Positions 19,001 through 27,675 of a stretch of DNA of 64,000 nucleotides are shown here, in pieces. Each line of letters starts with the position of its first letter. Position 1 is the stretch's first letter. The position numbers and the translations under genes are program-made. Where the stretch lies: positions 99,655-163,654 of the forward strand of contig NZ_JAHXBN010000027.1 of the NCBI RefSeq assembly GCF_019924045.1. The letters run 5' to 3'. The notes under the pieces are model-generated. The model did not search any database. It had not been told where the DNA came from and saw only the letters and a program-made list of their open reading frames with translations. The DNA comes from Dyadobacter fermentans. Its GTDB lineage: Bacteria; Bacteroidota; Bacteroidia; Cytophagales; Spirosomataceae.

Positions 19001-20154
19001 TAACCTGCGGCACCGACGATTCGCAGCAAAACTGGCTGTATATCAAGGTCTCGGATACGGGAATAGGCATTTCGCCGGAGCACTACGAAAAAATCTTCGA
19101 TCGGTTTTTTCAGGACGACGCCGACGCTTCGGTGCTTAACCAGGGCAGCGGCATCGGCTTGTCGATCGTGCGGGAGTTTGTGCAAATGCATGGCGGGTTC
19201 ATCACGGTCGGCAGCAATAACCACAAAGGCAGCATTTTCACCGTCGGGCTCCCCTGCGAAACCTGGGTGTTCAACCCCGTCGAAATTGCGCCTTCGGCCC
19301 TTTTCGCCGAACCGGCTTCCCCTGGGACGACCGCTAACCCGGCAAGTACCACCCCGCAAACCGATTTCGACGAAATGCCTCGGATATTGATCGTGGAGGA
19401 CAATGCGGAGTTCAGACATTATCTCAAAGAAAACCTGGAAAGTCATTACCGCGTGCTGGAAGCGGCCGATGGCAAAGAGGGCTGGCAGAAGGCATTGAGT
19501 TGCCATCCCGAACTGATCGTGAGCGACATTGCCATGCCGGAAATGGACGGACTCGCGATGAGCGAAAAGATCCGGGCCGACAAACGGACAAGCCATATCC
19601 CGATCATCCTCCTCACGGCATCGAGCGGGGAAGAGCAGCAGTTGAAAGGGTTAAGCTCCGGCGCGAACGATTATCTGACCAAACCTTTCAATTTTGAAAT
19701 ACTGAATGTAAAAATCAACAACCTGCTGCTGCTCAACAGGCTCCTCAAAGATGTGTATTCGAGGCAGATACAAATGACAGGCCGCGATATGGCGATCGAA
19801 TCAGGTGATGTGAAACTGCTGCGCGATATACTTTCCTATATCGACGACAACCTCAATTCGACCCAACTCAGCGTCGAAAACCTCGCGCGGCACGTGGGTA
19901 TGAGCCGGGGCACGCTGTATACGCGTGTGCTGGAAATCAGCGGACAAAGCCCGATTGAATTCATACGGTCGATCAAACTGGAAAAGGCAGCCCTGTTGCT
20001 CGAAAAAAGCGACATGAACGTTTCGCAGATCTCTTACACGGCCGGGTTTGCCACACCCAACTATTTCACGAAGTCGTTCAAGGCCAAGTTCAATATGCTG
20101 CCATCGGAATACAAGGCGATCAAACGAAAGCCCTTTTTACACCTATCCAATTAA
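16045..20154 (+). CDS. Hybrid two-component system sensor/regulator (HTCS)
   Basis: A single-chain sensor and transcription factor of 1369 residues. Order: signal peptide (1-25), a periplasmic two-component-regulator propeller pair (about 30-690) with many Reg_prop repeats of the form IWVGT...GL, a Y_Y_Y domain (about 705-790), and a membrane segment (796-817). Then a HisKA domain with His857 in NLSHEFRTP, a HATPase with N and G boxes (about 950-1075), a receiver domain (1113-1225) with phospho-acceptor Asp1161, and an AraC-type helix-turn-helix (1257-1360). ATG 16045 is chosen because it begins the signal peptide; an open frame upstream to 15898 lacks one. It probably senses a xylan fragment in the periplasm and activates both flanking units. 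Confidence 0.94.
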   Translation: MRTRPFLHILMSLLLLFAGIGRVAVAQGEPPRFTAITSMDGLSSNTVTAILKDRYGLLWFATDDGLNKYDGTGFTVYRHRKTDSTSLKSNDVSAIYEDRAGRIWVGTIIGSLHLYDRRKDSFVRIKVYHSINSICEDAQGKIWAGTTQGLIVIDPHTWKIQTFASVPGTPPQIAGKHIHRLFRDRARQMWVGTSNGLFKFLSKENRFVPVDYRGAEAAGDGADFVTAISQDSTGSMWIGTQHGLFTLSADGKPARRFGYQPGNSHSISNNMIFTISPQSRDEVWIGTDGGLNIVDTRTGRMTHHTPDPRTPFSITNKSIRAILADPAGITWMGTYKGGVNKYDRNLTLFGLKRCDPYDPYGLSAPFVTSFAEHPDGRIFVGTDDGGVNLYDRKTNLFRKYPIQARNKAASAGLAVLSLKLTSRDALWIGTFQDGLFLLNPVTGAYEQFLQGPEVTSLSNNNIFSLTRDKKGKLWVGTNGGGVNVYHPETKQFERLFTPNISLLKRMIPLNAYIRDILEDRHGKMWIASHGTGIAVFDPEKRVSILLDRETAALPSNNVLSLLEDSRGNIWAGTGGEGLALFDPKTQKFVTFGVDNGLPSGMVNKVLEDAQGRIWVSTNEGISLLDLHTKKFTNYTAHNGLQNNTFALGAGMRTSDNVLFFGGIAGFNYIDTRGLKKHQGQTPVILRELKVGNRAVTSVDSGMIDADISVAQSIRLDYKQNFSIGYGALNYTNPEQTAYRYRLVGLQNEWQQASRATTASYTNLNPGDYRFEVQASSDGSDWSSPPATVAVIVKPPFYLTIYAYIFYVLAPIAAVFLMRRRGIQRLHRKFREEQARREMERKQELDRLKIKFLTNLSHEFRTPISLILAPVENLLAQESPHQPQISAIRRNAKRLLNLVDQLLDFKNLQEQELKADLRRADIVPFVRDACDSFSDLSQRKRVRFTFDSSVAHLLIDFDADKMERILFNLLSNAFKFTPEGGEVALQLTCGTDDSQQNWLYIKVSDTGIGISPEHYEKIFDRFFQDDADASVLNQGSGIGLSIVREFVQMHGGFITVGSNNHKGSIFTVGLPCETWVFNPVEIAPSALFAEPASPGTTANPASTTPQTDFDEMPRILIVEDNAEFRHYLKENLESHYRVLEAADGKEGWQKALSCHPELIVSDIAMPEMDGLAMSEKIRADKRTSHIPIILLTASSGEEQQLKGLSSGANDYLTKPFNFEILNVKINNLLLLNRLLKDVYSRQIQMTGRDMAIESGDVKLLRDILSYIDDNLNSTQLSVENLARHVGMSRGTLYTRVLEISGQSPIEFIRSIKLEKAALLLEKSDMNVSQISYTAGFATPNYFTKSFKAKFNMLPSEYKAIKRKPFLHLSN

Positions 20155-20189
20155 ATTATAGCACCTTAAATACCAACGGATTGATCCGC

Positions 20190-22142
20190 ATGAAGATTTC
20201 AAAACTACTGACCTTCCTCCTCCTGTGCGCGGCAGCGCCCTTGTATGCGCAGATCCGCCTGCCCAAACTGATTTCCGACCACATGGTTTTACAACGTGAC
20301 CAGCCGCTCAAAATCCGGGGCTGGGCTTCACCAAAAGAGCGGGTTACCCTTCATTTTGACCAAAAAACCTATAAAACCCTGGCAAACGCGGCCGGGAAAT
20401 GGGAAATAGCGCTTCCCGCACACAAAGCTGGCACAGGTTACGCAATGGTGTTGAAGGGTAGGAATGAAATCCGCATTACGGACATCGCATTCGGGGATGT
20501 GTGGCTGTGCAGCGGACAGAGTAACATGGTGATCAACATGGAGCGGGTAAAGGAGCGGTTTCCGAAAGACATAGCTTCCGCCCATTATCCCGAAATCCGC
20601 AACTTTTTCGTGCCGACGCTCACCAACCTCAATGGACCCGCGGAAGATTTCCCGAAGGGCGAATGGAAAACGGCCAACCCCGAAAACGTGCTCAGCTTCG
20701 GCGCCGTCGCCTACTTTTTCGCCCGCGAAATTTATGAAAAACACCAGGTACCGATCGGCATCATCAACAGCTCCGTCGGTGGAACACCTATCGAAGCGTG
20801 GATTAGCGAAGGTGGTTTCAAAGATTTTGAAAACATCCGGAAAACCATCTATCAAAACAAGGATACCAGCTATGTAAATGCATTCGCCCGCGTGGCGCAT
20901 GCGGTCCCGGAGGAACGTACGGTGGCCGACGCAGGCCGGGAAGGCCATTGGGAAAGCAGTTCTTACCAGCCCAAAGGATGGCGGAATTTCAATATCCCCG
21001 GTTACTGGGAAGACCAGGGATTGAAGGCGCTGGACGGCGTGGTATGGTTCCGAAAGACGATCGATATTCCGCAGCAGTGGGCCGGGAAAGCCGCGAAGCT
21101 GTACATGGGCCGCATTGTGGATGCCGACGAAATGTATGTGAATGGTGAAAAAATAGGCCATATCACTTACCAATACCCGCCACGGCGGTACGAAATCCCC
21201 GGCGGTCTGCTCAAAGCCGGACAGAATACCTTCGTGATCAGGGTTACCAATTCGTCGGGCAAAGGCGGTTTTGTCCCTGATAAGCCTTATTTCATGACAA
21301 CGGGCAACGATACCATCGATTTGAAAGGCACCTGGCAGTACAAAGTCGGGGCGGTTTTCCCGCCCGGACAAGGCACACCACCCGCGCGGCTCGTTCATCA
21401 GAACCAGCCGACGGCGTTGTACAATGCGATGGTTGCGCCGGCTCTGCCGCTGAAAGTCAAAGGATTTGTGTGGTACCAGGGCGAATCCAACACGGGCAAC
21501 CCGGAACCTTACAATGCCTTGCTCCCTGCGCTGATCAAAGACTGGCGGGGGCTTTGGCAAGACGAGCGTTTACCCTTCCTCGTAGCACAGCTGCCCAATT
21601 TCCAGGATATCGACTACACCCCGGCGGAAAGCAACATTGCATTGCTGCGGGAAGCACAGAATAAGGCCCTCACATTGCCCAATACCGCTGTGGCCGTCAC
21701 GATCGATCTCGGCGAATGGAACGACATTCACCCGCTCAACAAGAAGGATATCGGGAAGCGCCTGGCGCTGGCGGCCAGGAACCTGGCCTATGGCGAAAAG
21801 AATATCACCTACTCCGGCCCCGTCCTGAAATCGCAAAGCATTGAGAATAATCAGGTCGTATTGACCTTCGATCATGTGAGCGCGGGCATTGTGGCATCCG
21901 ATGGAGAGCCGTTGCGCTGGTTTGCCCTGGCGGGCGACGACAAGAAATTTTATTGGGCCGAGGCCGAAATACTCGGCAAAGACCGGATTGCATTGCGGAG
22001 CAAGCAGGTCAACGCGCCCAAGTATGTCCGGTACGCCTGGCAGGACAATCCTGAGGGTGTCAATTTTTACAATTCCGCAGGGCTTCCCGCTTCGTCGTTC
22101 CGCACGGACGGCCAGGATATGAGCCACGCACTGCATCGCTAG
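20190..22142 (+). CDS. SGNH carbohydrate esterase, sialate O-acetylesterase-like, probably acetylxylan esterase
   Basis: A 650-residue secreted esterase. A signal peptide ends near Ala20. The SGNH hydrolase is split: block I with nucleophile Ser111 in LCSGQSNM, a beta-sandwich insertion (about 240-370, with VVWFRKTIDIPQQW and MYVNGEKIG), then the remaining blocks with VWYQGESN and NDIHPLNKKDIGKR supplying the Asp-His pair. The family removes O-acetyl groups from sugars. Although named for sialic acid, it lies 35 bases behind a xylan-type sensor and 41 before a GH67 glucuronidase, so acetylated glucuronoxylan is the more likely substrate. ATG 20190 is preferred to TTG 20181. Confidence 0.85.
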   Translation: MKISKLLTFLLLCAAAPLYAQIRLPKLISDHMVLQRDQPLKIRGWASPKERVTLHFDQKTYKTLANAAGKWEIALPAHKAGTGYAMVLKGRNEIRITDIAFGDVWLCSGQSNMVINMERVKERFPKDIASAHYPEIRNFFVPTLTNLNGPAEDFPKGEWKTANPENVLSFGAVAYFFAREIYEKHQVPIGIINSSVGGTPIEAWISEGGFKDFENIRKTIYQNKDTSYVNAFARVAHAVPEERTVADAGREGHWESSSYQPKGWRNFNIPGYWEDQGLKALDGVVWFRKTIDIPQQWAGKAAKLYMGRIVDADEMYVNGEKIGHITYQYPPRRYEIPGGLLKAGQNTFVIRVTNSSGKGGFVPDKPYFMTTGNDTIDLKGTWQYKVGAVFPPGQGTPPARLVHQNQPTALYNAMVAPALPLKVKGFVWYQGESNTGNPEPYNALLPALIKDWRGLWQDERLPFLVAQLPNFQDIDYTPAESNIALLREAQNKALTLPNTAVAVTIDLGEWNDIHPLNKKDIGKRLALAARNLAYGEKNITYSGPVLKSQSIENNQVVLTFDHVSAGIVASDGEPLRWFALAGDDKKFYWAEAEILGKDRIALRSKQVNAPKYVRYAWQDNPEGVNFYNSAGLPASSFRTDGQDMSHALHR

Positions 22143-22183
22143 CAGTCCCCCGGTTAAAAGGCTTCCACACTCAACCCAATATC

Positions 22184-24319
22184 ATGATGTTATTTACAAA
22201 AACCCTTTTGTTCCGGAATATCCAGAATCCGGTACTGATGCTGCTCATTTTTATCTGCATTTCAAACAGTAACGTATGCGCTGATGACGGCTACCGGCTA
22301 TGGCTCAAATACGAACGGATCCCCAATGCAGCTGTGAGGACATCTTACAGCAAATCGTTCAGTTTCATTGCCGCCTCCGGCAACAGCGACATCCTGAACA
22401 ATGCCGCCAAGGAACTGCAAACCGCCCTGAATGCAATGCTCGGCAAGCAAATCCCGATCGTGAAAACGCCCGTCAGCAACCAGCGCGGCATTATCCTGAC
22501 GGTTTCGACCGGCGCCGCGCCCGGCGATGGCTATGCCATTCAAATGCAGGGAGCGAATACCGTCATTGCCGCTTCAAAGGAGGCAGGCGTGCTGTATGGC
22601 AGTTTTGCATTGCTCCGGCATTTGCAACAGCATTTACCCCTTGAAAAAGCCGCGGGCCAAAGCAGCCCGAAGATCCAGCTGCGCATGCTCAATCATTGGG
22701 ATAACCCCGAAGGGACGATCGAGCGCGGGTACGCAGGATCGTCGTTGTGGAAATGGTACGAACTGCCCGAGACGGTCGATCCGCGCTACACCGATTATGC
22801 GAGGGCCAATGCGTCGATCGGCATTAACGGAACGGTGGTCAACAATGTAAATGCCAGCGCGCGCTTTCTGACGGCCGAATACATGCCCAAAGTAGCCGCA
22901 TTAGCAGGTGTTTTCAGGAAATATGGTATTAAAACCTATTTATCGATCCATTTTGCCGCCCCGAAAACGCTGGGAGGGCTGAAAACCTCCGATCCGCTCG
23001 ACCCGGAAGTGCGGAAATGGTGGGCCGAAAAAACGAAGGAGATTTACCGCACGATCCCCGATTTCGGAGGGTTTCTGGTGAAGGCCAATTCCGAAGGCGA
23101 ACCAGGCCCGCAGGATTACGGCCGTACCCATGCCGACGGCGCCAATATGCTTGCCGAGGCGCTCGCGCCATTCAACGGGGTGGTGATCTGGCGGGCATTT
23201 GTGTACAAGGCAGATCCCGCCGCCGACCGCTTCAAAGCTGCCTATGAAGAGTTTGTACCCCTCGACGGAAAATTTGCGAAAAATGTGATCGTACAGGTCA
23301 AAAACGGGCCTATCGATTTTCAGCCCCGCGAGCCTTTTTCCCCACTATTCGGGAATATGCCTGCTACACCTCTGGGCATGGAATTTCAGCTGACGCAGGA
23401 ATACATGGGTTTTGCGACGCATTGGGTTTACGAAGCTCCGCTGTTCAAGGAATGCCTCGATGCGGATACTTATGTGAACGGCAAAGGCTCTACCGTTGCC
23501 CGCATTATCGACGGCTCGCTGCACCAATATCCTTTAACCTGCATGGCGGGCGTGGCCAACACCGGCTCCGACCGCAACTGGACCGGCCACCCGATGGCCC
23601 AGGCCAACTGGTACGCCTTCGGGCGGCTCGCCTGGGACCACACCCTGAGCCCGGAAGCCATCGCACGCGAGTGGACGCAACTCACCCTCACCACAGAAAG
23701 CAAGGCCGTGGCCACGATCGGTGATATCATGCTGCGTTCCAGGGAAATTTATGTAGACTACAACACGCCGCTAGGCCTCTCGCGCCCGTGGACCGGCAGC
23801 CATTACGCCCCGGAGCCGTGGCAGAACCGCAGCTCCCGGCCCGACTGGACGGCCATTTATTACCACCGGGCCGATACCCTGGGCCTGGGATTCGACCGGA
23901 CAGCCACCGGCAGCAATGCATTACAGCAGTACCGCCCCGAAGCCAGCCGTGCCTGGGCCAACGCCGGCACATGCCCGCTCCCCTATTTGCTCTGGTTCCA
24001 CCACGTGCCGTGGTCGCAGCAGCTCAGCTCCGGCCGAAACCTCTGGGACGAGCTTTGCCACCGGTTCTACACCGGCGCCGATTCGGTATTATGGATGCAA
24101 AAACAATGGGCCGGGGTCAGCACTTCCGTCGACCCGGCAATCCACACCGACGTTTCGAGCCGGCTTGTAAAGCAATATAATGAGGCGTTGTGGTGGCGGG
24201 ACGCCTGGGTGCTATACCTGCAAACATTCTCCCGCAAACCCATTCCTGCCCCGTACCCGAAACCCGGCAGAACCCTGCAAGAGGTGAAGGAAAGTGTAAA
24301 CAGCTATTTAATGAGGTAA
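22184..24319 (+). CDS. GH67 alpha-glucuronidase
   Basis: A 711-residue enzyme with the complete GH67 layout: signal peptide with a hydrophobic core near residues 14-30, N-terminal beta domain (IILTVSTGAAPGDGYAIQM), a central TIM barrel with KANSEGEPGPQDYGRTHADG, and a helical C-terminal domain. GH67 removes (4-O-methyl-)glucuronic acid from the non-reducing end of xylo-oligosaccharides by inversion. That makes it a periplasmic trimming step after GH10 cutting. It is the last gene of the sensor-esterase-GH67 unit and ends 4 bases from the convergent GH39 gene. Two adjacent ATG codons (22184, 22187) are equally possible starts. Confidence 0.93.
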   Translation: MMLFTKTLLFRNIQNPVLMLLIFICISNSNVCADDGYRLWLKYERIPNAAVRTSYSKSFSFIAASGNSDILNNAAKELQTALNAMLGKQIPIVKTPVSNQRGIILTVSTGAAPGDGYAIQMQGANTVIAASKEAGVLYGSFALLRHLQQHLPLEKAAGQSSPKIQLRMLNHWDNPEGTIERGYAGSSLWKWYELPETVDPRYTDYARANASIGINGTVVNNVNASARFLTAEYMPKVAALAGVFRKYGIKTYLSIHFAAPKTLGGLKTSDPLDPEVRKWWAEKTKEIYRTIPDFGGFLVKANSEGEPGPQDYGRTHADGANMLAEALAPFNGVVIWRAFVYKADPAADRFKAAYEEFVPLDGKFAKNVIVQVKNGPIDFQPREPFSPLFGNMPATPLGMEFQLTQEYMGFATHWVYEAPLFKECLDADTYVNGKGSTVARIIDGSLHQYPLTCMAGVANTGSDRNWTGHPMAQANWYAFGRLAWDHTLSPEAIAREWTQLTLTTESKAVATIGDIMLRSREIYVDYNTPLGLSRPWTGSHYAPEPWQNRSSRPDWTAIYYHRADTLGLGFDRTATGSNALQQYRPEASRAWANAGTCPLPYLLWFHHVPWSQQLSSGRNLWDELCHRFYTGADSVLWMQKQWAGVSTSVDPAIHTDVSSRLVKQYNEALWWRDAWVLYLQTFSRKPIPAPYPKPGRTLQEVKESVNSYLMR

Positions 24320-24323
24320 CCGC

Positions 24324-26021
24324 TCACCACTTGAAATGCAGCAGCGATACCCCCTGGCGTGGCAGCTGCATTTCCACCGTGGCCTGTCCATTTTTGGGTT
24401 CGATCCACTGCGGGGAAGTCAATAATGCGAGTTGCCCGGCCTTTTCGAGCTGCCTGATCTGCTCAGCTGTCGGCTGTTTGGGCGAGCCCATTGCTTTCCA
24501 TGCTTCATAAGAGTTGCTGTTTTCCCGGTCGATCCGGTAGTGGTAGAGCATCATTTTCTGAGACGGCAAGCCCTGTATCGTTACTTTTACAGCCGCGTCG
24601 GGCGACGGTACGTTGTCGTCGTGATAGTTCCACACCATGACCGCCGCTGAATTGGCGCTTTTGGAAGCAATACCGTTGATATCGGCCTCTTTGCGGACGC
24701 TTTCATCCCTTACCCGTTTAAAATCGTAAGCCAGGTTCTGCTTCACTTCCACACGGTTTCCCTCCATCATTCCAAACATCCGAAACACGTTCAGCACCGG
24801 CTTGTCGACACCGTTGGTCGCCAGGTCGCGGAAGCCGCGGAACCAGGCCTGGTCCTCGAACTCGAACGACCAACTCACCGCGCCGAGCAGGTTCACGCCC
24901 CGCGCCTCCGCCAGCTCGTATTTCCGGGCAAAAGAGGCCGCCGTGTAGCTCGAATACATCGTACCGTTGCGGTAGGCATTTTGCGGGCTCACATCCTCCG
25001 AGCAAGCTGCACACCCCTCGGGGTCGGACTCACCAATGATGATCGGCAGCTTTTTAAGCGCCGGGTAGGAAGCCACAATTTCGAAACCTTTGTCAAGGTC
25101 GCGCAGTTGCGTGCCCATGTTCATCTGCACATGCCCCTCCACGATCTTGGGCGCGCCTTTGGCATGGTAAGTAGTGAAATCGACAGGTGTGCCCGTTTTG
25201 CCGGTCACGTAGTTTTTACCGGCTGTGACATGGTCGAGGAATTTCCGCATAAATGCCTCGGACTTGTCCCAGGAAGGGCCTGTTACTTCCGGACCGCCTA
25301 TTTTGGCGGTAGGCAACGCCCTTTTGACCGCATCGGCCGTGTAGTCGTACAGCTTAATGTATTCATCAACCGTTCCTTTCCAGTAGCTGATATTCGGTTC
25401 ATTCCAAAGTTCCCAGTACCAGCTTTCCACTTCTTTCTTACCATACCGCGCTACGGAGTGCTTCACCCACTGGTACACCAGCTCCGCCCATTTGTTGTAA
25501 TCATTGGGAGGATAGGCCCAACCCAGGTAAATGTCGTTGTAATTATCACCCGGCTTCCAATGATGACGGTACGGCTCGGGTTTCGAGGAAAGTGCCTGCG
25601 GCATAAAACCGATCTGGGCAATGGGCTTCATCCCTCTTTCGATATAGGTATCAAAAATTTTGTCGACGATTTTCCAGTCGTATACCGGTTTGCCCTGGGC
25701 GTCTTCGGTGTAGGCATTGGTGGAACCCCATTTGAGTGCCGCTTCGCCGTCGCCCGTTACGAGCAGGCTATGCGCCCGCACATACACGGGCACCTTGCTG
25801 AATTGCGAGATTTCCGTGAGCAGCTTTTTCCCATCCTTCATATAGGTATAGTTGGGCTCATCATAGCCAAAAAACGCCCAAATGGGTTGCATAGGGGCCT
25901 TTACCTTTGCCAGATTGACGTCGATAACAACAGGCTGCTGCTGGCAGAAAACGGGAGTGGACAATGCTACGCCCAGGATAGCGGCACGGAACAGGGCAAG
26001 TTGGGTTCTTTTGGAAAACAT
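24324..26021 (-). CDS. GH39 beta-xylosidase
   Basis: A 565-residue secreted enzyme from ATG 26021; the open frame upstream to 26060 lacks a signal. The signal peptide ends near Cys26/Gln27 (TPVFCQQQP). The TIM barrel has acid/base Glu208 in WELWNEPN and a likely nucleophile Glu331 in IIIGESDPEG, the spacing expected for GH39, followed by a C-terminal beta-sandwich. GH39 releases xylose from the non-reducing end with retention. It is the last gene of the second uptake operon, 63 bases after the symporter, so its product may feed that symporter. Confidence 0.85.
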   Translation of the reverse strand: MFSKRTQLALFRAAILGVALSTPVFCQQQPVVIDVNLAKVKAPMQPIWAFFGYDEPNYTYMKDGKKLLTEISQFSKVPVYVRAHSLLVTGDGEAALKWGSTNAYTEDAQGKPVYDWKIVDKIFDTYIERGMKPIAQIGFMPQALSSKPEPYRHHWKPGDNYNDIYLGWAYPPNDYNKWAELVYQWVKHSVARYGKKEVESWYWELWNEPNISYWKGTVDEYIKLYDYTADAVKRALPTAKIGGPEVTGPSWDKSEAFMRKFLDHVTAGKNYVTGKTGTPVDFTTYHAKGAPKIVEGHVQMNMGTQLRDLDKGFEIVASYPALKKLPIIIGESDPEGCAACSEDVSPQNAYRNGTMYSSYTAASFARKYELAEARGVNLLGAVSWSFEFEDQAWFRGFRDLATNGVDKPVLNVFRMFGMMEGNRVEVKQNLAYDFKRVRDESVRKEADINGIASKSANSAAVMVWNYHDDNVPSPDAAVKVTIQGLPSQKMMLYHYRIDRENSNSYEAWKAMGSPKQPTAEQIRQLEKAGQLALLTSPQWIEPKNGQATVEMQLPRQGVSLLHFKW

Positions 26022-26084
26022 GTGACTGTATTTAGGCGATAAGGAAAGCCCAAGGGTCACAAAATCTATCGGGGATAATCCGGT

Positions 26085-27668
26085 TTATCTGAACAGAAAA
26101 TAAAGGCACCCCATCACCACGCCGATGCAGGCCCAGCCCAGCCATATTCCCCGGCGGTCGTAATGCGGCTGCAAAGCGTAGGTTTCGGCCAGGGTCGGTA
26201 AAGGTGAACCCGTGCGCTCTTCGGGGAACAGCAGGGAAATAATGGCCATGAAAACCATCAGAAAGGTCGTCAGAAGGAACGTCAGCAGCATGAAATGCGG
26301 CCAGAATGCCTTGTGCGGGAAGTCGGTCAGTTGCATCATGCCTACACCGAGGCAAAGCGGCGAGCCGAGGTATAATGTAAGGTTGGCGGCGCGGCTGGTG
26401 GCCTTTTTCCAGATTACCCCCATTAAAAACACCGTCGTGAGCGGGGGCGCCAGGTATGTACCCACGGCCTGCGAGAGGTCGAACAGCCCTTTATCGACGT
26501 TCGACAGCAGGATCGACATCATCATGGCAACGAACGACGAGCCGATAATCACCAGCCGTCCGACAGTCCTGAGCTTTCGTTGGGAGGCATTGGGTTCGAT
26601 GATTTTGGAATAAACATTCAAAGAAAAAACCATACTGAACGCATTGATGCCGACAGCTACATCATATATCAATGCGGCGATCAGTGCTGCAAGCGTAATA
26701 CCTACCAGGCCGACAGGCAGCAGGTTGGCCGTCATGACCAGATACGCGTGATCGGGATTACGGAGGTTTGGGAATAAAATGTAGCAGTAAATACCGGGCA
26801 GCAGGAAAATGAATGGTACCAGGGCTTTGAGCGCGGCCATTAGCATGGTACCGTACTGCCCATGCCGGATATCCTTGGCCGCAAGGGTTTGCTGGACGAT
26901 CGTCTGATCGGTGCACCAGTACCAAATACCTACCACCGGGTAACCAAGCAGGACCGCGTGCCACGGGTAAACGGGATCGTCGGACGGGCGGAAAATGGTC
27001 CAGAATTCTCTGGGCGACCGGCTGATCACTTCACCAATCCCGCCGATGCGATCGACGGCGATTATGCCGACCATAAGCGCCGCTGCCGTCACCACGACGG
27101 ATTGCAGCACGCCTGTTCTGGCAATGGCGCCGAGGCCGCCCGTAGCCGTAAAACTCGTGGCGAGTACCGTAGCACCCACCGCCGCTACCCAGAAAGGTAC
27201 GTCGAGGAGCTGCGCGATCACGAGGCCGCCCGTGAGCAGCACAAAACTCACCGATACGATGAGCGTCGAGATCATGGAGTAGTAAGTGAGGAACGTAAAG
27301 GAGCGCTGGCCGTACCGCCGCAACAGGAACTCGGGCATGGTGCTCACTTTCGTAGCGAAATAATGCGGCACAAACACCATCGCCAGCAGCAACAGAAACC
27401 ACCACGCAAGCCAGTCGAAGTTGGCGGCGACCATGCCGGTGGTGTAGGCCATACCGCCGTAACCCACGAGCATCACCGGGCTGACATTGCTGCTGAAAAT
27501 GGACAGGCCGACGTTGTACCATTTTAATGACCGGCCGCCCAGAAAGAGGTCGTTGGCCGTTTCGATCCGGCGCTTGCGGGAAAAGTAAAGTCCTACCCCG
27601 ACCAGAATGGCCAGGTAAAGCACGATAATGCCGGCATCGATGCCGCTGAGGGCCACTTCTTCGCGCAT
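26085..27668 (-). CDS. Sodium/solute symporter, SSS (SLC5) family, sugar type
   Basis: A 527-residue inner-membrane protein with about 13-14 hydrophobic segments. The N-terminal pattern YFSRKRRIETANDLFLGGRSLKWYNVGLSIFSSNVS matches the SSS signature region. It should import a monosaccharide with sodium, most likely xylose or a glucuronic-acid/arabinose breakdown product given the flanking GH39 and regulator; specificity is not readable. It starts 7 bases after the GntR regulator gene and is probably cotranscribed with it and with GH39. Confidence 0.85.
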   Translation of the reverse strand: MREEVALSGIDAGIIVLYLAILVGVGLYFSRKRRIETANDLFLGGRSLKWYNVGLSIFSSNVSPVMLVGYGGMAYTTGMVAANFDWLAWWFLLLLAMVFVPHYFATKVSTMPEFLLRRYGQRSFTFLTYYSMISTLIVSVSFVLLTGGLVIAQLLDVPFWVAAVGATVLATSFTATGGLGAIARTGVLQSVVVTAAALMVGIIAVDRIGGIGEVISRSPREFWTIFRPSDDPVYPWHAVLLGYPVVGIWYWCTDQTIVQQTLAAKDIRHGQYGTMLMAALKALVPFIFLLPGIYCYILFPNLRNPDHAYLVMTANLLPVGLVGITLAALIAALIYDVAVGINAFSMVFSLNVYSKIIEPNASQRKLRTVGRLVIIGSSFVAMMMSILLSNVDKGLFDLSQAVGTYLAPPLTTVFLMGVIWKKATSRAANLTLYLGSPLCLGVGMMQLTDFPHKAFWPHFMLLTFLLTTFLMVFMAIISLLFPEERTGSPLPTLAETYALQPHYDRRGIWLGWACIGVVMGCLYFLFR

Positions 27669-27675
27669 GGGGCGG

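Noticed and set aside
20328..21560. Minus-strand open frame of 410 codons opposite the esterase
   Set aside because: Shadow of a well-supported SGNH esterase gene; no protein family features.
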